In this document: positions 1-6,603 of the stretch, piece by piece
Layout: each line of letters starts with the position of its first letter
How positions within the stretch are numbered: the stretch's first letter is position 1
The notes under the pieces: model-generated
What the model was told of the DNA's origin: nothing
The model's database searches: none
Seen by the model: only the letters and a program-made list of their open reading frames with translations
Made by a program: the position numbers and the translations under genes
Assembly (NCBI GenBank): GCA_041687475.1
Contig: JAWLBW010000141.1
Coordinates: 1 to 11,279, forward strand
Reading direction: 5' to 3'
From: JAWLBW01 sp041687475
Lineage (GTDB): Bacteria; J088; JAWLBW01
Length of the DNA stretch: 11,279 bases

Positions 1-114
1 GGCAACCTGCTCGACCTGGGACAGGTCGGACCGGTTTCTCTCGAAACGCCCGGCGAGTTCGTGCATCGACACCTCAATCCGTTTTTTCCTGACAGGAGTC
101 GCGGCGCTTCATGA
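1..114 (+). CDS. 3' end of an unidentified protein (partial)
   Basis: Frame 1 is open from the first base of the window to a TGA at 112-114. It encodes about 37 residues that include LETPGEFVHRHLNPFFP. The stop overlaps the ATG of the next gene as ATGA (111-114), which is typical of translationally coupled genes and is the main support that this is a real C-terminus. I do not recognise the family from this fragment. The overlap suggests that it and the following lipoprotein are co-transcribed and may act together in the cell envelope; that is inference. Confidence 0.55.
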   Translation, partial: GNLLDLGQVGPVSLETPGEFVHRHLNPFFPDRSRGAS

Positions 115-1346
115 AAAACGGAACTCGATGGATCGGGTTTCTGCTGCTGGCCCTGACCACGACCGGTTGCGGCGTGCTCCTGGCTCGCAACACGCGAAGC
201 ACCGGCGAAGTCGTCGTCTCGCGCGGCGAGGCCCGCCACTCGCATGTGGCTACGGCGTTTCGACCGTCAGCCGAGCTGACGTTCCGGGCCGAAGACGCAT
301 CGGGTGTGCTTTCGGTTCGTCTGGCCCGCGAAGATCGTTGCCTGCGTTACGTCGACGTGGCGTACTTTGAGCGCAGCGAAGAGGGAATTGCCCCCGAGCC
401 CGCCGGCGTGGCCCTCGATGCGGGTGTGTTTGCCGCCGGTCTGGCCGCGGCCTTTCTGCTCGATTCGGCCCCCGCGCGTGCCGGTGTGGTGGTGGGTGCC
501 GCCATTCCACTGGGCATGGATCTGTTTCTGTCGACCCGTCGCACCACGGTCGACGGCGCGGAAATGACCCGCCGCGAAGCCGATCCCGCTTCCGACACCG
601 ACGAAGACGGGTACTACGCTTGCGCCGTCGAGGCCGACCCGCCGTATCTGACCTTCGCCGGCGTGACGACCGGTCCCTCGAGCGAAGGCGAGTACCTCTT
701 CAGGCTCTCCGAAGCCGATTTGTGGGGGCGTGCAGAGGGCGATGAGCTGCGCCTAGCCCTGAAGGTATCGAGCGCTGCCGCGCGCGAAGTCACGGCCGAA
801 ACGGCGCTTCCGCCCGAGTGGGCGCAATATGCGGCGGCCCGTCGCGACGCCATGCGGGGCGGCCTGGTCGAGAAGGTTCGGTTCGTTACGGCTCATGGGC
901 AAACCGAATCGGCCCTTGCCGAAAGCGACGCCGTTTTAAGCGCTATTGCTGAAGAAGACAACGAAGACTTACTCGTCGACGCGTACGCGGCGGCCGAAGG
1001 CCACGCCGAGCTTCGCGGGGCGCTGGGGCGCAGAATAGCCGAGCTTCGTCGCAACCGGCTGGCCGACGAGATTCCGGCATTACTCGAAGTCGCCTGGCGG
1101 GCAGCCGAGGGTGAACGCATCTATTCGAGCCGTGAGCTCGCCGCGTCGGCCGCTGTTGAAAAGCGGCGCTTCACCGAGTCCATGGCGGAAGCATGCGAAC
1201 GCTTCGCCGACCTTCGCGACGTCGTTGCCGGCGATCTTTCACCGCTGCATCGAACCTGGCGCCGCCGATTGACTGCGTCGCTGGGTGAAGCGGGGGCCCG
1301 TGAAGCGTTGACCTGGCTGCTTACCTGCGAGACCACAGGCGACTGA
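111..1346 (+). CDS. predicted lipoprotein of unknown function (411 aa)
   Basis: The N-terminus is a type II signal peptide: basic residues K2 and R6, a hydrophobic stretch (9-16) and the lipobox TTGC with the lipidated Cys at residue 20. The protein should therefore be anchored in the envelope. Residues about 45-85 look beta-rich and hold charged segments. Two hydrophobic, Ala/Gly/Val-rich stretches (about 104-117 and 124-140) could form a membrane hairpin or a buried core. The C-terminal half (about 225-405) is rich in Ala, Glu and Arg and should be helical. I recognise no catalytic motif or family. The ATG at 111 follows GACAGGAG (91-98), a plausible but distant ribosome binding site, and overlaps the upstream stop by ATGA, which supports this start. 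The role is unknown. Confidence 0.8.
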   Translation: MKNGTRWIGFLLLALTTTGCGVLLARNTRSTGEVVVSRGEARHSHVATAFRPSAELTFRAEDASGVLSVRLAREDRCLRYVDVAYFERSEEGIAPEPAGVALDAGVFAAGLAAAFLLDSAPARAGVVVGAAIPLGMDLFLSTRRTTVDGAEMTRREADPASDTDEDGYYACAVEADPPYLTFAGVTTGPSSEGEYLFRLSEADLWGRAEGDELRLALKVSSAAAREVTAETALPPEWAQYAAARRDAMRGGLVEKVRFVTAHGQTESALAESDAVLSAIAEEDNEDLLVDAYAAAEGHAELRGALGRRIAELRRNRLADEIPALLEVAWRAAEGERIYSSRELAASAAVEKRRFTESMAEACERFADLRDVVAGDLSPLHRTWRRRLTASLGEAGAREALTWLLTCETTGD

Positions 1347-1529
1347 AGATTCGCTTCCCCCTCGAGGAAATCTTCGAGAATACCGTTCGTGTTCAGCAGT
1401 CGGTGGGGACAAGGTCGCCATGCTCCGCTGGGAAAGAGGGCGGGTTGTGAAATAATCAAATTCCTGTGGCCGCGCACGATCACTTCCTTTACCCTGTTTC
1501 CTCAAACCTACACTTTGCAGGGTATGGTC

Positions 1530-2081
1530 ATGGCTCTAACCTGTGCCGTTTTCATTGCCACCAGTCTCGACGGCTTCATTGCTCGCACTAACGGCAGCAT
1601 CGATTGGCTCGAAGAGGCCAACAGCGCCGTTACCCCCGGCGAAGATTTCGGGTACCACGCCTTCATGGCGTCGGTCGATGTGCTGATCATGGGAAGAAAC
1701 ACCTTTGAAACGGCCCTCGGATTCGGCGAGTGGCCTTATGGCGATAAGCCCGTCGTGGTGTTGAGCTCGCGCCTGAAGTCGCTTCCCCCCGAGGTTCAGT
1801 CTTCCGTATCGCTGGAAAATGAAGAGCCGGCCGTGCTCGTGGCGCGGCTTGCAGCCGAAGGCCGTACGAAAGCATATGTCGATGGCGGTTTGACCATTCA
1901 GCGCTTTCTGGCCGCCGACCTCGTCGACGAGATTACGATCACCCGCATTCCCGTTCTCATCGGAGAAGGCCGCGCACTGTTCGGACCCCTTCCGCGGGAC
2001 CGCCGGCTGCGGCATGTTGCGACCCGCGCCTGGGACTGCGGTTTCGTGCAGAGCACGTACCGGGTCGAGCGGGAAGGGTGA
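1530..2081 (+). CDS. RibD C-terminal / dihydrofolate reductase-like family protein
   Basis: A 183-residue protein of the small NADPH-dependent reductase family that shares the RibD C-terminal/DHFR fold (YyaP/YwjB-like). Visible signatures are the N-terminal strand and turn FIATSLDGFIA (8-18), then DWL (25-27), the nucleotide-binding helix start LIMGRNTFE (52-60), the strand VVVLSS (75-80), YVDGG (116-120), and the C-terminal I-PVLIGEGRALF block (140-151). Members are annotated as dihydrofolate reductase-like, but the substrates of most are unknown, so no pathway is assigned. The frame is open from a GTG at 1389, but the first 47 codons do not resemble the family. ATG 1530 is preferred over ATG 1524 because CAGGG (1518-1522) then lies 7 bases upstream. 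The gene converges on the sirtuin gene, with 3 bp between the stops. Confidence 0.85.
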   Translation: MALTCAVFIATSLDGFIARTNGSIDWLEEANSAVTPGEDFGYHAFMASVDVLIMGRNTFETALGFGEWPYGDKPVVVLSSRLKSLPPEVQSSVSLENEEPAVLVARLAAEGRTKAYVDGGLTIQRFLAADLVDEITITRIPVLIGEGRALFGPLPRDRRLRHVATRAWDCGFVQSTYRVEREG

Positions 2082-2098
2082 GCGTCAATCGCCCTTCC
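2072..2098. terminator. hairpin containing both convergent stop codons
   Basis: GGAAGGG (2072-2078) pairs perfectly with CCCTTCC (2092-2098). T2079-G2091, G2080-C2090 and A2081-T2089 extend the stem to 10 pairs around a 7-base loop, GCGTCAA. The stem-loop spans the TGA of the reductase gene (2079-2081) and that of the sirtuin gene (2085-2087, minus strand). There is no T-run on either side, so a classic intrinsic terminator is not shown. A bidirectional 3'-end stabiliser or transcription barrier is the likeliest role. Confidence 0.45.
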
Positions 2099-2852
2099 AC
2101 AAGCGATCGAGGGTTTCGGCGGCCGAGGCGGCAAATCGATAGTCGACCAGGTGCGACAGGGGTGTCGTCGCCGGGTTGATCTCGACGGTCGGAATGCCGC
2201 GCGCGGCCGCCATTTCGACCGGCTCGGTAATGTAGGGAAACTGTGCCGAGGTGCCCACGGCAAAGACCAGATCGAGCGGGCCGTTGGCCACCCGCCGCAG
2301 CGTGTCGACCGCCCGCAGCGGCAGCATTTCGCCGAACAGCACTACGTCGGGACGCATGACGCCGCCGCACGAACTGCAACGGGGCGGCAACGACGGTGTG
2401 CCCGAATACCCGGCGAGAAGCTCGTCTGCGGTGGTTCGCAGGCCGCAGTCGACACAATAGAGATCGCCGGCCCGTCCGTGAATTTCAATGAGGTTGCGCG
2501 ACCCGGCGGCGCGGTGCAGACCGTCGACGTTCTGGGTAAGAACCCACGTGTCGGGTCGGACGCGTTCGATGTCGGCCATGACGGCGTGACCCCGATTGAA
2601 GAGGGCGCCGCGGCAGGCCTTCCCTATCTGCCAGAGATACTTCCACGTAATCTGCGGCTGGCGTTTCAGCGTGGGACCGCTCAGCGCCACTTCAATGGGA
2701 AGCCCCTCGTCGGTTTCGCGCGCTTCGTAGAGACCGCCGATGCCCCGGTAGGTCGGCAACCCCGAGTCGGCCGAGAGACCGGCCCCGGTCACGAAGAGAA
2801 TGTGGCGGGCCTTTTGCAGAATACGGGCGACTTCGTCGTGGCCGGCAGACAT
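2085..2852 (-). CDS. NAD-dependent protein deacylase, SIR2 (sirtuin) family
   Basis: A 255-residue class III deacylase that removes acyl groups from lysines using NAD+, giving nicotinamide and O-acyl-ADP-ribose. Motifs in order: GAGLSADSGLPTYRG (23-37, NAD binding), TQNVDGLH (106-113), catalytic His125 in EIHG, a zinc site at C133/C136 and C159/C162, VVLFGE (170-175), GTS (200-202) and INP (225-227). Length is normal for a bacterial sirtuin. At the acyl-pocket position where CobB/Sirt5 desuccinylases carry Y-x-x-R, this protein reads Y72-L-W-Q75, so the Arg is missing; deacetylation or another acyl preference is more likely than desuccinylation. The ATG at 2852 is chosen because AGGGAG lies about 10 bases upstream and family homology starts here; the frame continues upstream but is not sirtuin-like. 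No acetyl-CoA synthetase or other typical partner is adjacent. Confidence 0.93.
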   Translation of the reverse strand: MSAGHDEVARILQKARHILFVTGAGLSADSGLPTYRGIGGLYEARETDEGLPIEVALSGPTLKRQPQITWKYLWQIGKACRGALFNRGHAVMADIERVRPDTWVLTQNVDGLHRAAGSRNLIEIHGRAGDLYCVDCGLRTTADELLAGYSGTPSLPPRCSSCGGVMRPDVVLFGEMLPLRAVDTLRRVANGPLDLVFAVGTSAQFPYITEPVEMAAARGIPTVEINPATTPLSHLVDYRFAASAAETLDRLWKGD

Positions 2853-2885
2853 GGCAGATTTCTCCCTGAAGGTCGAGTCTCTTCT

Positions 2886-2891
2886 CTTATA
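2886..2891 (-). promoter_or_regulatory. candidate -10 box of the sirtuin gene
   Basis: On the minus strand this reads TATAAG, five of six matches to the sigma70 -10 consensus, in the most AT-rich patch of the divergent spacer. It would start transcription about 27 bases before the ATG at 2852. No good -35 is seen 16-18 bp upstream, so support is weak. Confidence 0.25.
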
Positions 2892-2990
2892 ACACAATCG
2901 GGGCAGCCTCACGGAACAAGGCCGCCGGCACTCCCGAGCCGCGGGTTTACGAACGCCTTCGCTCATGCAATGGCCATGACGGTTTACCCA

Positions 2991-3019
2991 TTGTTCTCTC
3001 AAAAAGAATGCCCTAGCAT
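2991..3019 (+). promoter_or_regulatory. candidate sigma70-type promoter of the SPW/VKOR gene
   Basis: TTGTTC (2991-2996) and TAGCAT (3014-3019) are separated by exactly 17 bp. The hexamers match consensus at only 3/6 and 4/6. Spacing and position, about 30 bases before the first in-frame ATG at 3052, are right. Confidence 0.3.
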
Positions 3020-3051
3020 GGGGAAGGGGGAAGGCACCGGATGATGGGAAG

Positions 3052-4527
3052 ATGGGAAAGCGGGGCGTGACCCGACCCGGGGCCATGCACGAAGAAGACA
3101 AGGGCGCGAACGGCGGAAACCAGGGCGGCATGTCGCACGACGAACGCCTTCGGATGCTGCACCACCACCATGCCCAGACCCTGTGGGTGTACTGGCTGGT
3201 CGTCATTCTCGGTGCGTGGAACATCGTCGCGCCCTTTCTGCTCGGATACGACAGCGGCACGGCTCAGCCTGCCGGCGGGCGTTCGGTATGGTTGGGCCTC
3301 GAGGCCCGCGCCGCGGCCACGACCTGGAGCGACATGGTCGCGGGGTTTCTGCTCGTGCTGTTCGGCTGGCGTTCGCTCACGCCGAATCGACCCGTGAGCG
3401 TGTGGCTCTGCTGCTTCGTCGGCATCTGGCTGAACCTGGCCCCGATCGTTTTCTGGGCGCCCTCGGCGGCGGCCTGGCTGAACGGCAGTCTGGTCGGCAT
3501 GCTGGTGATTGCCCTGACGGTGCTCATTCCGGGCATGCCCAACATGATCATGTATCACACGATGGGGCCCGACGTTCCGGCCGGTTGGTCGTACAACCCA
3601 TCGAGCTGGCCGCAGCGCGCCATTCTCATCCTGCTCGCCTTCGCAGGTTGGTTGACTTCGCGCTATCTCGCCGCCTATCAGCTGGGGTATATCGAAGACA
3701 TCGCCGACCCCTTCTTCGGAAACCAGACCGTCGCCGTACTCGAGTCGGACATGTCGGAAATGTGGCCCGTTTCGGACGCCGCGTTCGGCGCTTTTGCCTA
3801 CACCATCGAGTTTCTCATGGGCTTCATGGGCAGCCAGGCCCGCTGGCGCACCATGCCGTGGATGGTCACGTTCTTCGGCATTCTCGTCATACCGCTGGGG
3901 CTGGTGCACATCTTTCTCGTGATTTCCCAGCCGATCATCGTCGGCGCCTGGTGCACGTTCTGTCTGCTGGCCGCACTCTTCATGCTGCCCATGATTCCCC
4001 TGCAGGTCGACGAGGTGGCGGCCATGGGGCAGCTTCTGGTGGAAAAGCGCAGGCAGGGCGAATCTTTGTGGAAGGTGTTCTGGAAAGGCGCCTCTACCGA
4101 AGGGGAAGAAGACAAGCGCACGCCCGCGATGGCCGACCTTCCCCGAGAGCCGCGCAATCTACTCGGGGCTTCGGTCTGGGGAATGAGTGCTGCGTGGGGG
4201 CTGCTTGCCGCGAGCCTGCTCGGGCTCTGGCTCATGTTCAGCCCCGAAGTCTTCGGCATCCAGGGGCTTGCCCGCAACCTGCACGTCGCCGTGGGCGCGC
4301 TCATCTTCGTCAACGCCGTCATTGCCATGGGCGAGCCGTTGCGCCTCGTTCGTTTCGGCAATGTGTTGCTGGGGCTTGGTCTGGCCGTGGCCGTCTGGCT
4401 GATCGAAGGCGGCACGACGGGCGGAAACATCAACGCGGTAGTCATCGGCCTTCTCATCGCGGCGCTCAGCCTTCCGAGGGGAAAGAAAACCGAGCGCTAT
4501 GGTATATGGGATCGCTGGGTACGTTGA
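3052..4527 (+). CDS. SPW-repeat / vitamin K epoxide reductase family integral membrane protein
   Basis: A 491-residue polytopic membrane protein with about 12 helices. The N-terminal cytosolic stretch carries four consecutive His (37-40). Residues about 42-165 form four helices of SPW-repeat type, with GAWNIVAPFLLGY and GIWLNLAP motifs. Residues about 185-318 match the vitamin K epoxide reductase (VKOR) fold: a loop ending WPVSDAAFGAFAY, MPWMVTFFGILVIPLG, then the redox CxxC C301-T-F-C304 in GAWCTFCLL. A charged linker (about 319-365) leads to a second four-helix SPW-like unit with LWLMFSPEVFG. VKOR proteins reduce quinones and oxidise thiol partners. Here the extracytoplasmic loop before the VKOR helices (about 214-246) has no Cys pair, and no thioredoxin domain is fused, so the reaction is uncertain. 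The start could also be ATG 3085 or ATG 3130; the latter has AGGGCGG just upstream and keeps the His run. Confidence 0.85.
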   Translation: MGKRGVTRPGAMHEEDKGANGGNQGGMSHDERLRMLHHHHAQTLWVYWLVVILGAWNIVAPFLLGYDSGTAQPAGGRSVWLGLEARAAATTWSDMVAGFLLVLFGWRSLTPNRPVSVWLCCFVGIWLNLAPIVFWAPSAAAWLNGSLVGMLVIALTVLIPGMPNMIMYHTMGPDVPAGWSYNPSSWPQRAILILLAFAGWLTSRYLAAYQLGYIEDIADPFFGNQTVAVLESDMSEMWPVSDAAFGAFAYTIEFLMGFMGSQARWRTMPWMVTFFGILVIPLGLVHIFLVISQPIIVGAWCTFCLLAALFMLPMIPLQVDEVAAMGQLLVEKRRQGESLWKVFWKGASTEGEEDKRTPAMADLPREPRNLLGASVWGMSAAWGLLAASLLGLWLMFSPEVFGIQGLARNLHVAVGALIFVNAVIAMGEPLRLVRFGNVLLGLGLAVAVWLIEGGTTGGNINAVVIGLLIAALSLPRGKKTERYGIWDRWVR

Positions 4528-4554
4528 CTACCCTTTCCGTATCGAGTCGCCGGG

Positions 4555-4571
4555 CAGGCGCATGGCGCCTG
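4555..4571 (+). terminator. compact hairpin downstream of the SPW/VKOR gene
   Basis: CAGGCGC (4555-4561) and GCGCCTG (4565-4571) form a perfect 7-bp GC-rich stem with the 3-base loop ATG, 27 bp after the TGA of the membrane protein gene. There is no T-run downstream, so termination is only a possibility. Confidence 0.35.
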
Positions 4572-4576
4572 GGACG

Positions 4577-4637
4577 ACGAGATACGCACGGCAAATCTTG
4601 CACCCGTAGAGCTCCGTGCAACCGGGTATCAACTCGT
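4577..4637. other. long imperfect inverted repeat in the convergent spacer
   Basis: ACGAGATAC (4577-4585) pairs with GTAT plus CTCGT (4626-4629 and 4633-4637) around a CAA bulge. The stem continues as GCACGG (4586-4591) with CCGTGC (4614-4619), leaving AACCGG bulged. That gives 15 Watson-Crick pairs in 61 bases. TTGCAC (4598-4603) and GTGCAA (4616-4621) offer an alternative inner stem. It lies between two converging genes, so it could be a terminator/3'-end structure or part of a small RNA. I see no open reading frame worth calling in the 283-bp spacer. Confidence 0.35.
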
Positions 4638-4773
4638 GACCACCGCCAGCCCGCCAACGTGCAGGACTGTACGCGTACTTCTCGTCGCCTGTGCTGACCG
4701 CAGTCGAAGTATCGGCCTGGCCCTGCTCGGCGACGCGACTCGAAGTGGACGGAAAGCAACGGATAGCCGTTCC

Positions 4774-4808
4774 GGTTCAAGGATAACGGATTAAGGATTA
4801 GGGATTGT
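4774..4808. repeat. degenerate heptamer array (GGATTAR)
   Basis: Five in-phase 7-bp units: GGTTCAA, GGATAAC, GGATTAA, GGATTAG, GGATTGT. The first bases are conserved and the last ones vary. The array ends 2 bp from the ilvD stop codon (4811-4813, minus strand). Its last unit can pair with the ilvD 3' end: GGATTG (4802-4807) with CAATCC (4812-4817), loop TACT. Confidence 0.75.
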
Positions 4809-4810
4809 AC

Positions 4811-6460
4811 TCAATCCGTGACCGCCCCTTCCGAAGCCGGGCGCACGGTACGCGCGTACTTGGCGAGTACGCCGCGGGTGTAGCGGGCGTCGGGGGGCTT
4901 CCACCCGGCAAGGCGGGCAGTAATCTCTTCGTCGGCCACGTGCAGCGTCAAGGTGTCGGTTTGGGCGTCGATGGTAATACCGTCGCCGTCGCGAACCACG
5001 GCCAGTGGGCCACCCACCATGGCTTCCGGGGTAATGTGACCGACGACGAAGCCGTGGCTTCCACCCGAAAAGCGTCCGTCGGTTATGAGCGCAACCTCAT
5101 TGCCCAGGCCGCGCCCCATGATGGCCGAGGTGGGCATGAGCATCTCGCGCATGCCCGGCCCCCCACGCGGACCCTCGTAGCGAATGACCACCACGTCGCC
5201 GGCCTGCACGGTGCCGTCGAGTATACGCTGCAGGGCTTCTTCCTCGGAGTGGAAGACGCGGGCCTTGCCTGAGAACCGCAGGCCTTCCTTCCCCGAAATT
5301 TTCGCGACGGCGCCGTCGGGCGCCAGATTGCCGTAGAGAATGCGCAGGTGGCTGTCGGCCTTGATGGGGTTGTCGAACGGGCGCACGATTTCCTGCCCCG
5401 CCGGGTAATCGGGGGCGTCGGCCAGATTCTCGGCCAGCGTGCGTCCGGTTACCGTCAGGCAGCGGCCGTGCAGCAGCCCGGCGTCGAGCAGCCGTTTCAT
5501 GAGCGGACGAATGCCGCCAATCGCAATGAGTTCCGACATGAGATACCGGCCGCTCGGTCGCAGGTCGGCCAGCACGGGGGTGCGTTTGCCGAGGCGTACG
5601 AAGTCGTCGAGCCCGATTTTNNNNNNNNNNATGAGATGCAGAACGGCGTTGGTCGAGCCGCCGAGGGCAATGGTCACGGTAATGGCGTTTTCGAAGGCTT
5701 CGCGCGTCATGATGTCGCGCGGGGTAATTCCCTTATCGAGCAGGGCGAGCACCGCTTCGCCCGCTCGCCGGCAATCGTCATGCTTGCTGTCGGAAACCGC
5801 GTCCTGGGCCGAGCTGCCGGGCAGGCTCATGCCCATGGCCTCGATGGCCGACGCCATGGTGTTGGCCGTGTACATTCCGCCGCACGACCCGGGCCCCGGA
5901 ATGGCGCCGCGTTCGACGTCGCCCACCTGTTGCTCGGTCATGGCCCCCTTGGCGTGGGCGCCCACGGCCTCGAACACCGAAACGATGTCGGTGTGGTTGC
6001 GACCCGGGCGTATGGTGCCCCCGTACACGAACACGGCCGGACGGTTCAGCCGCCCGATGGCCATCAGGCAGCCGGGCATGTTCTTGTCGCAACCGCCGAT
6101 GGCCACCAGCCCGTCGAAACCCTGACACCCCGCCACGGTTTCGATGGAATCGGCAATGACCTCGCGTGAGACCAGCGAGTACTTCATGCCCTCGCTGCCG
6201 TTGGCGATGCCGTCGGAGATGGTAATGGTGTTGAAGACGATGGCTTTTCCGCCTGCCGCATTCACGCCTGCGGCGGCTTCATCGGCCAGGCCGTTGATGT
6301 GCATGTTGCAGGGCGTGACCATGCTCCACGTCGAGGCGATGCCCACCTGTGGTTTCGTAAAGTCATCGTCGCCGAAGCCCACGGCGCGAAGCATCGCCCG
6401 TGCGGGCGCCTTGTTGACGCCGTCGACCAATCTGCCCGAGTGTGCGCGTTTGTCTGTCAT
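4811..6460 (-). CDS. ilvD: dihydroxy-acid dehydratase (interrupted by an assembly gap)
   Basis: IlvD dehydrates 2,3-dihydroxy-isovalerate and 2,3-dihydroxy-3-methylvalerate to the 2-keto acids that precede valine, leucine and isoleucine, in the cytosol. Iron-sulfur ligand cysteines are visible at C51 (TPCNMH), C124 (GGCDKN) and C193 (GPGSCGG). K126 in CDKN corresponds to the carbamylated lysine of characterised members. Other family blocks are GGSTNAVLHL, PSGRYLM, LTVTGRTLAENL, RYEGPRGGPGMREML and DGRFSGG near the C-terminus. About 549 residues as assembled, in the usual range for the shorter bacterial type (about 550-570). Ten Ns replace part of the region after VLHL; the frame is kept, but about five residues appear to be missing. 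The ATG at 6460 matches the family N-terminus, although only a weak GTAGAG precedes it. No other branched-chain amino-acid genes are adjacent. Confidence 0.97.
   Translation of the reverse strand: MTDKRAHSGRLVDGVNKAPARAMLRAVGFGDDDFTKPQVGIASTWSMVTPCNMHINGLADEAAAGVNAAGGKAIVFNTITISDGIANGSEGMKYSLVSREVIADSIETVAGCQGFDGLVAIGGCDKNMPGCLMAIGRLNRPAVFVYGGTIRPGRNHTDIVSVFEAVGAHAKGAMTEQQVGDVERGAIPGPGSCGGMYTANTMASAIEAMGMSLPGSSAQDAVSDSKHDDCRRAGEAVLALLDKGITPRDIMTREAFENAITVTIALGGSTNAVLHLXXXXKIGLDDFVRLGKRTPVLADLRPSGRYLMSELIAIGGIRPLMKRLLDAGLLHGRCLTVTGRTLAENLADAPDYPAGQEIVRPFDNPIKADSHLRILYGNLAPDGAVAKISGKEGLRFSGKARVFHSEEEALQRILDGTVQAGDVVVIRYEGPRGGPGMREMLMPTSAIMGRGLGNEVALITDGRFSGGSHGFVVGHITPEAMVGGPLAVVRDGDGITIDAQTDTLTLHVADEEITARLAGWKPPDARYTRGVLAKYARTVRPASEGAVTD
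5621..5630. other. assembly gap (10 Ns) inside ilvD
   Basis: Ten undetermined bases interrupt ilvD between VLHL and KIGLDDF. Comparison with the usual IlvD pattern suggests the real gap is longer than ten bases (see findings). Confidence 0.99.
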
Positions 6461-6488
6461 GACTCTACGATAGCACGGGCGGGCGGGG

Positions 6489-6523
6489 GTGATACGTGAT
6501 ACGTGACACGTGATACGTCACGT
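6489..6523. repeat. heptamer array (GTGATAC)
   Basis: Five in-phase units: GTGATAC, GTGATAC, GTGACAC, GTGATAC, GTCACGT. It starts 28 bp upstream of the ilvD start codon. Its right end also forms a perfect 7-bp hairpin: CACGTGA (6507-6513), loop TACG, TCACGTG (6518-6524). Confidence 0.75.
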
Positions 6524-6579
6524 GCTGCACGGATGTACGGTTGTGACCTGTGACCTGTGGCCGGTCGCGTGCTGCACGG
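6521..6579. repeat. 12-bp direct repeats flanking a TGTGACC heptamer array
   Basis: CGTGCTGCACGG occurs at 6521-6532 and again at 6568-6579. Between the copies are three heptamers: TGTGACC (6542-6548), TGTGACC (6549-6555), TGTGGCC (6556-6562). Each 12-mer has a near-palindromic core, CGTGC-T-GCACG. Confidence 0.7.
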
Positions 6580-6603
6580 CGGGAAAGGTGTTAGATGGTT
6601 TTT

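Noticed and set aside
1389..1529. N-terminal extension of the RibD_C protein from GTG 1389
   Set aside because: The extra 47 residues do not resemble the family, and a better start with an upstream CAGGG exists at 1530.
3183..4697. Open frame of 504 codons overlapping the SPW/VKOR gene in another frame
   Set aside because: The translation is Arg/His-rich without motifs or hydrophobic segments, as expected of a shifted reading of a GC-rich membrane-protein gene.
4528..4810. tRNA or other known RNA gene in the convergent spacer
   Set aside because: No cloverleaf, T-loop GTTCRA context or CCA end could be fitted to the stems; only a generic inverted repeat is seen.
5348..6169. Plus-strand open frame of 273 codons opposite ilvD
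   Set aside because: ilvD on the other strand is unmistakable. This frame crosses the Ns and has no recognisable features.
6521..6579. Target-site duplication of an insertion sequence
   Set aside because: The 12-bp direct repeats enclose only 35 bp of repeats with no transposase or terminal inverted repeats, so an IS is not supported.
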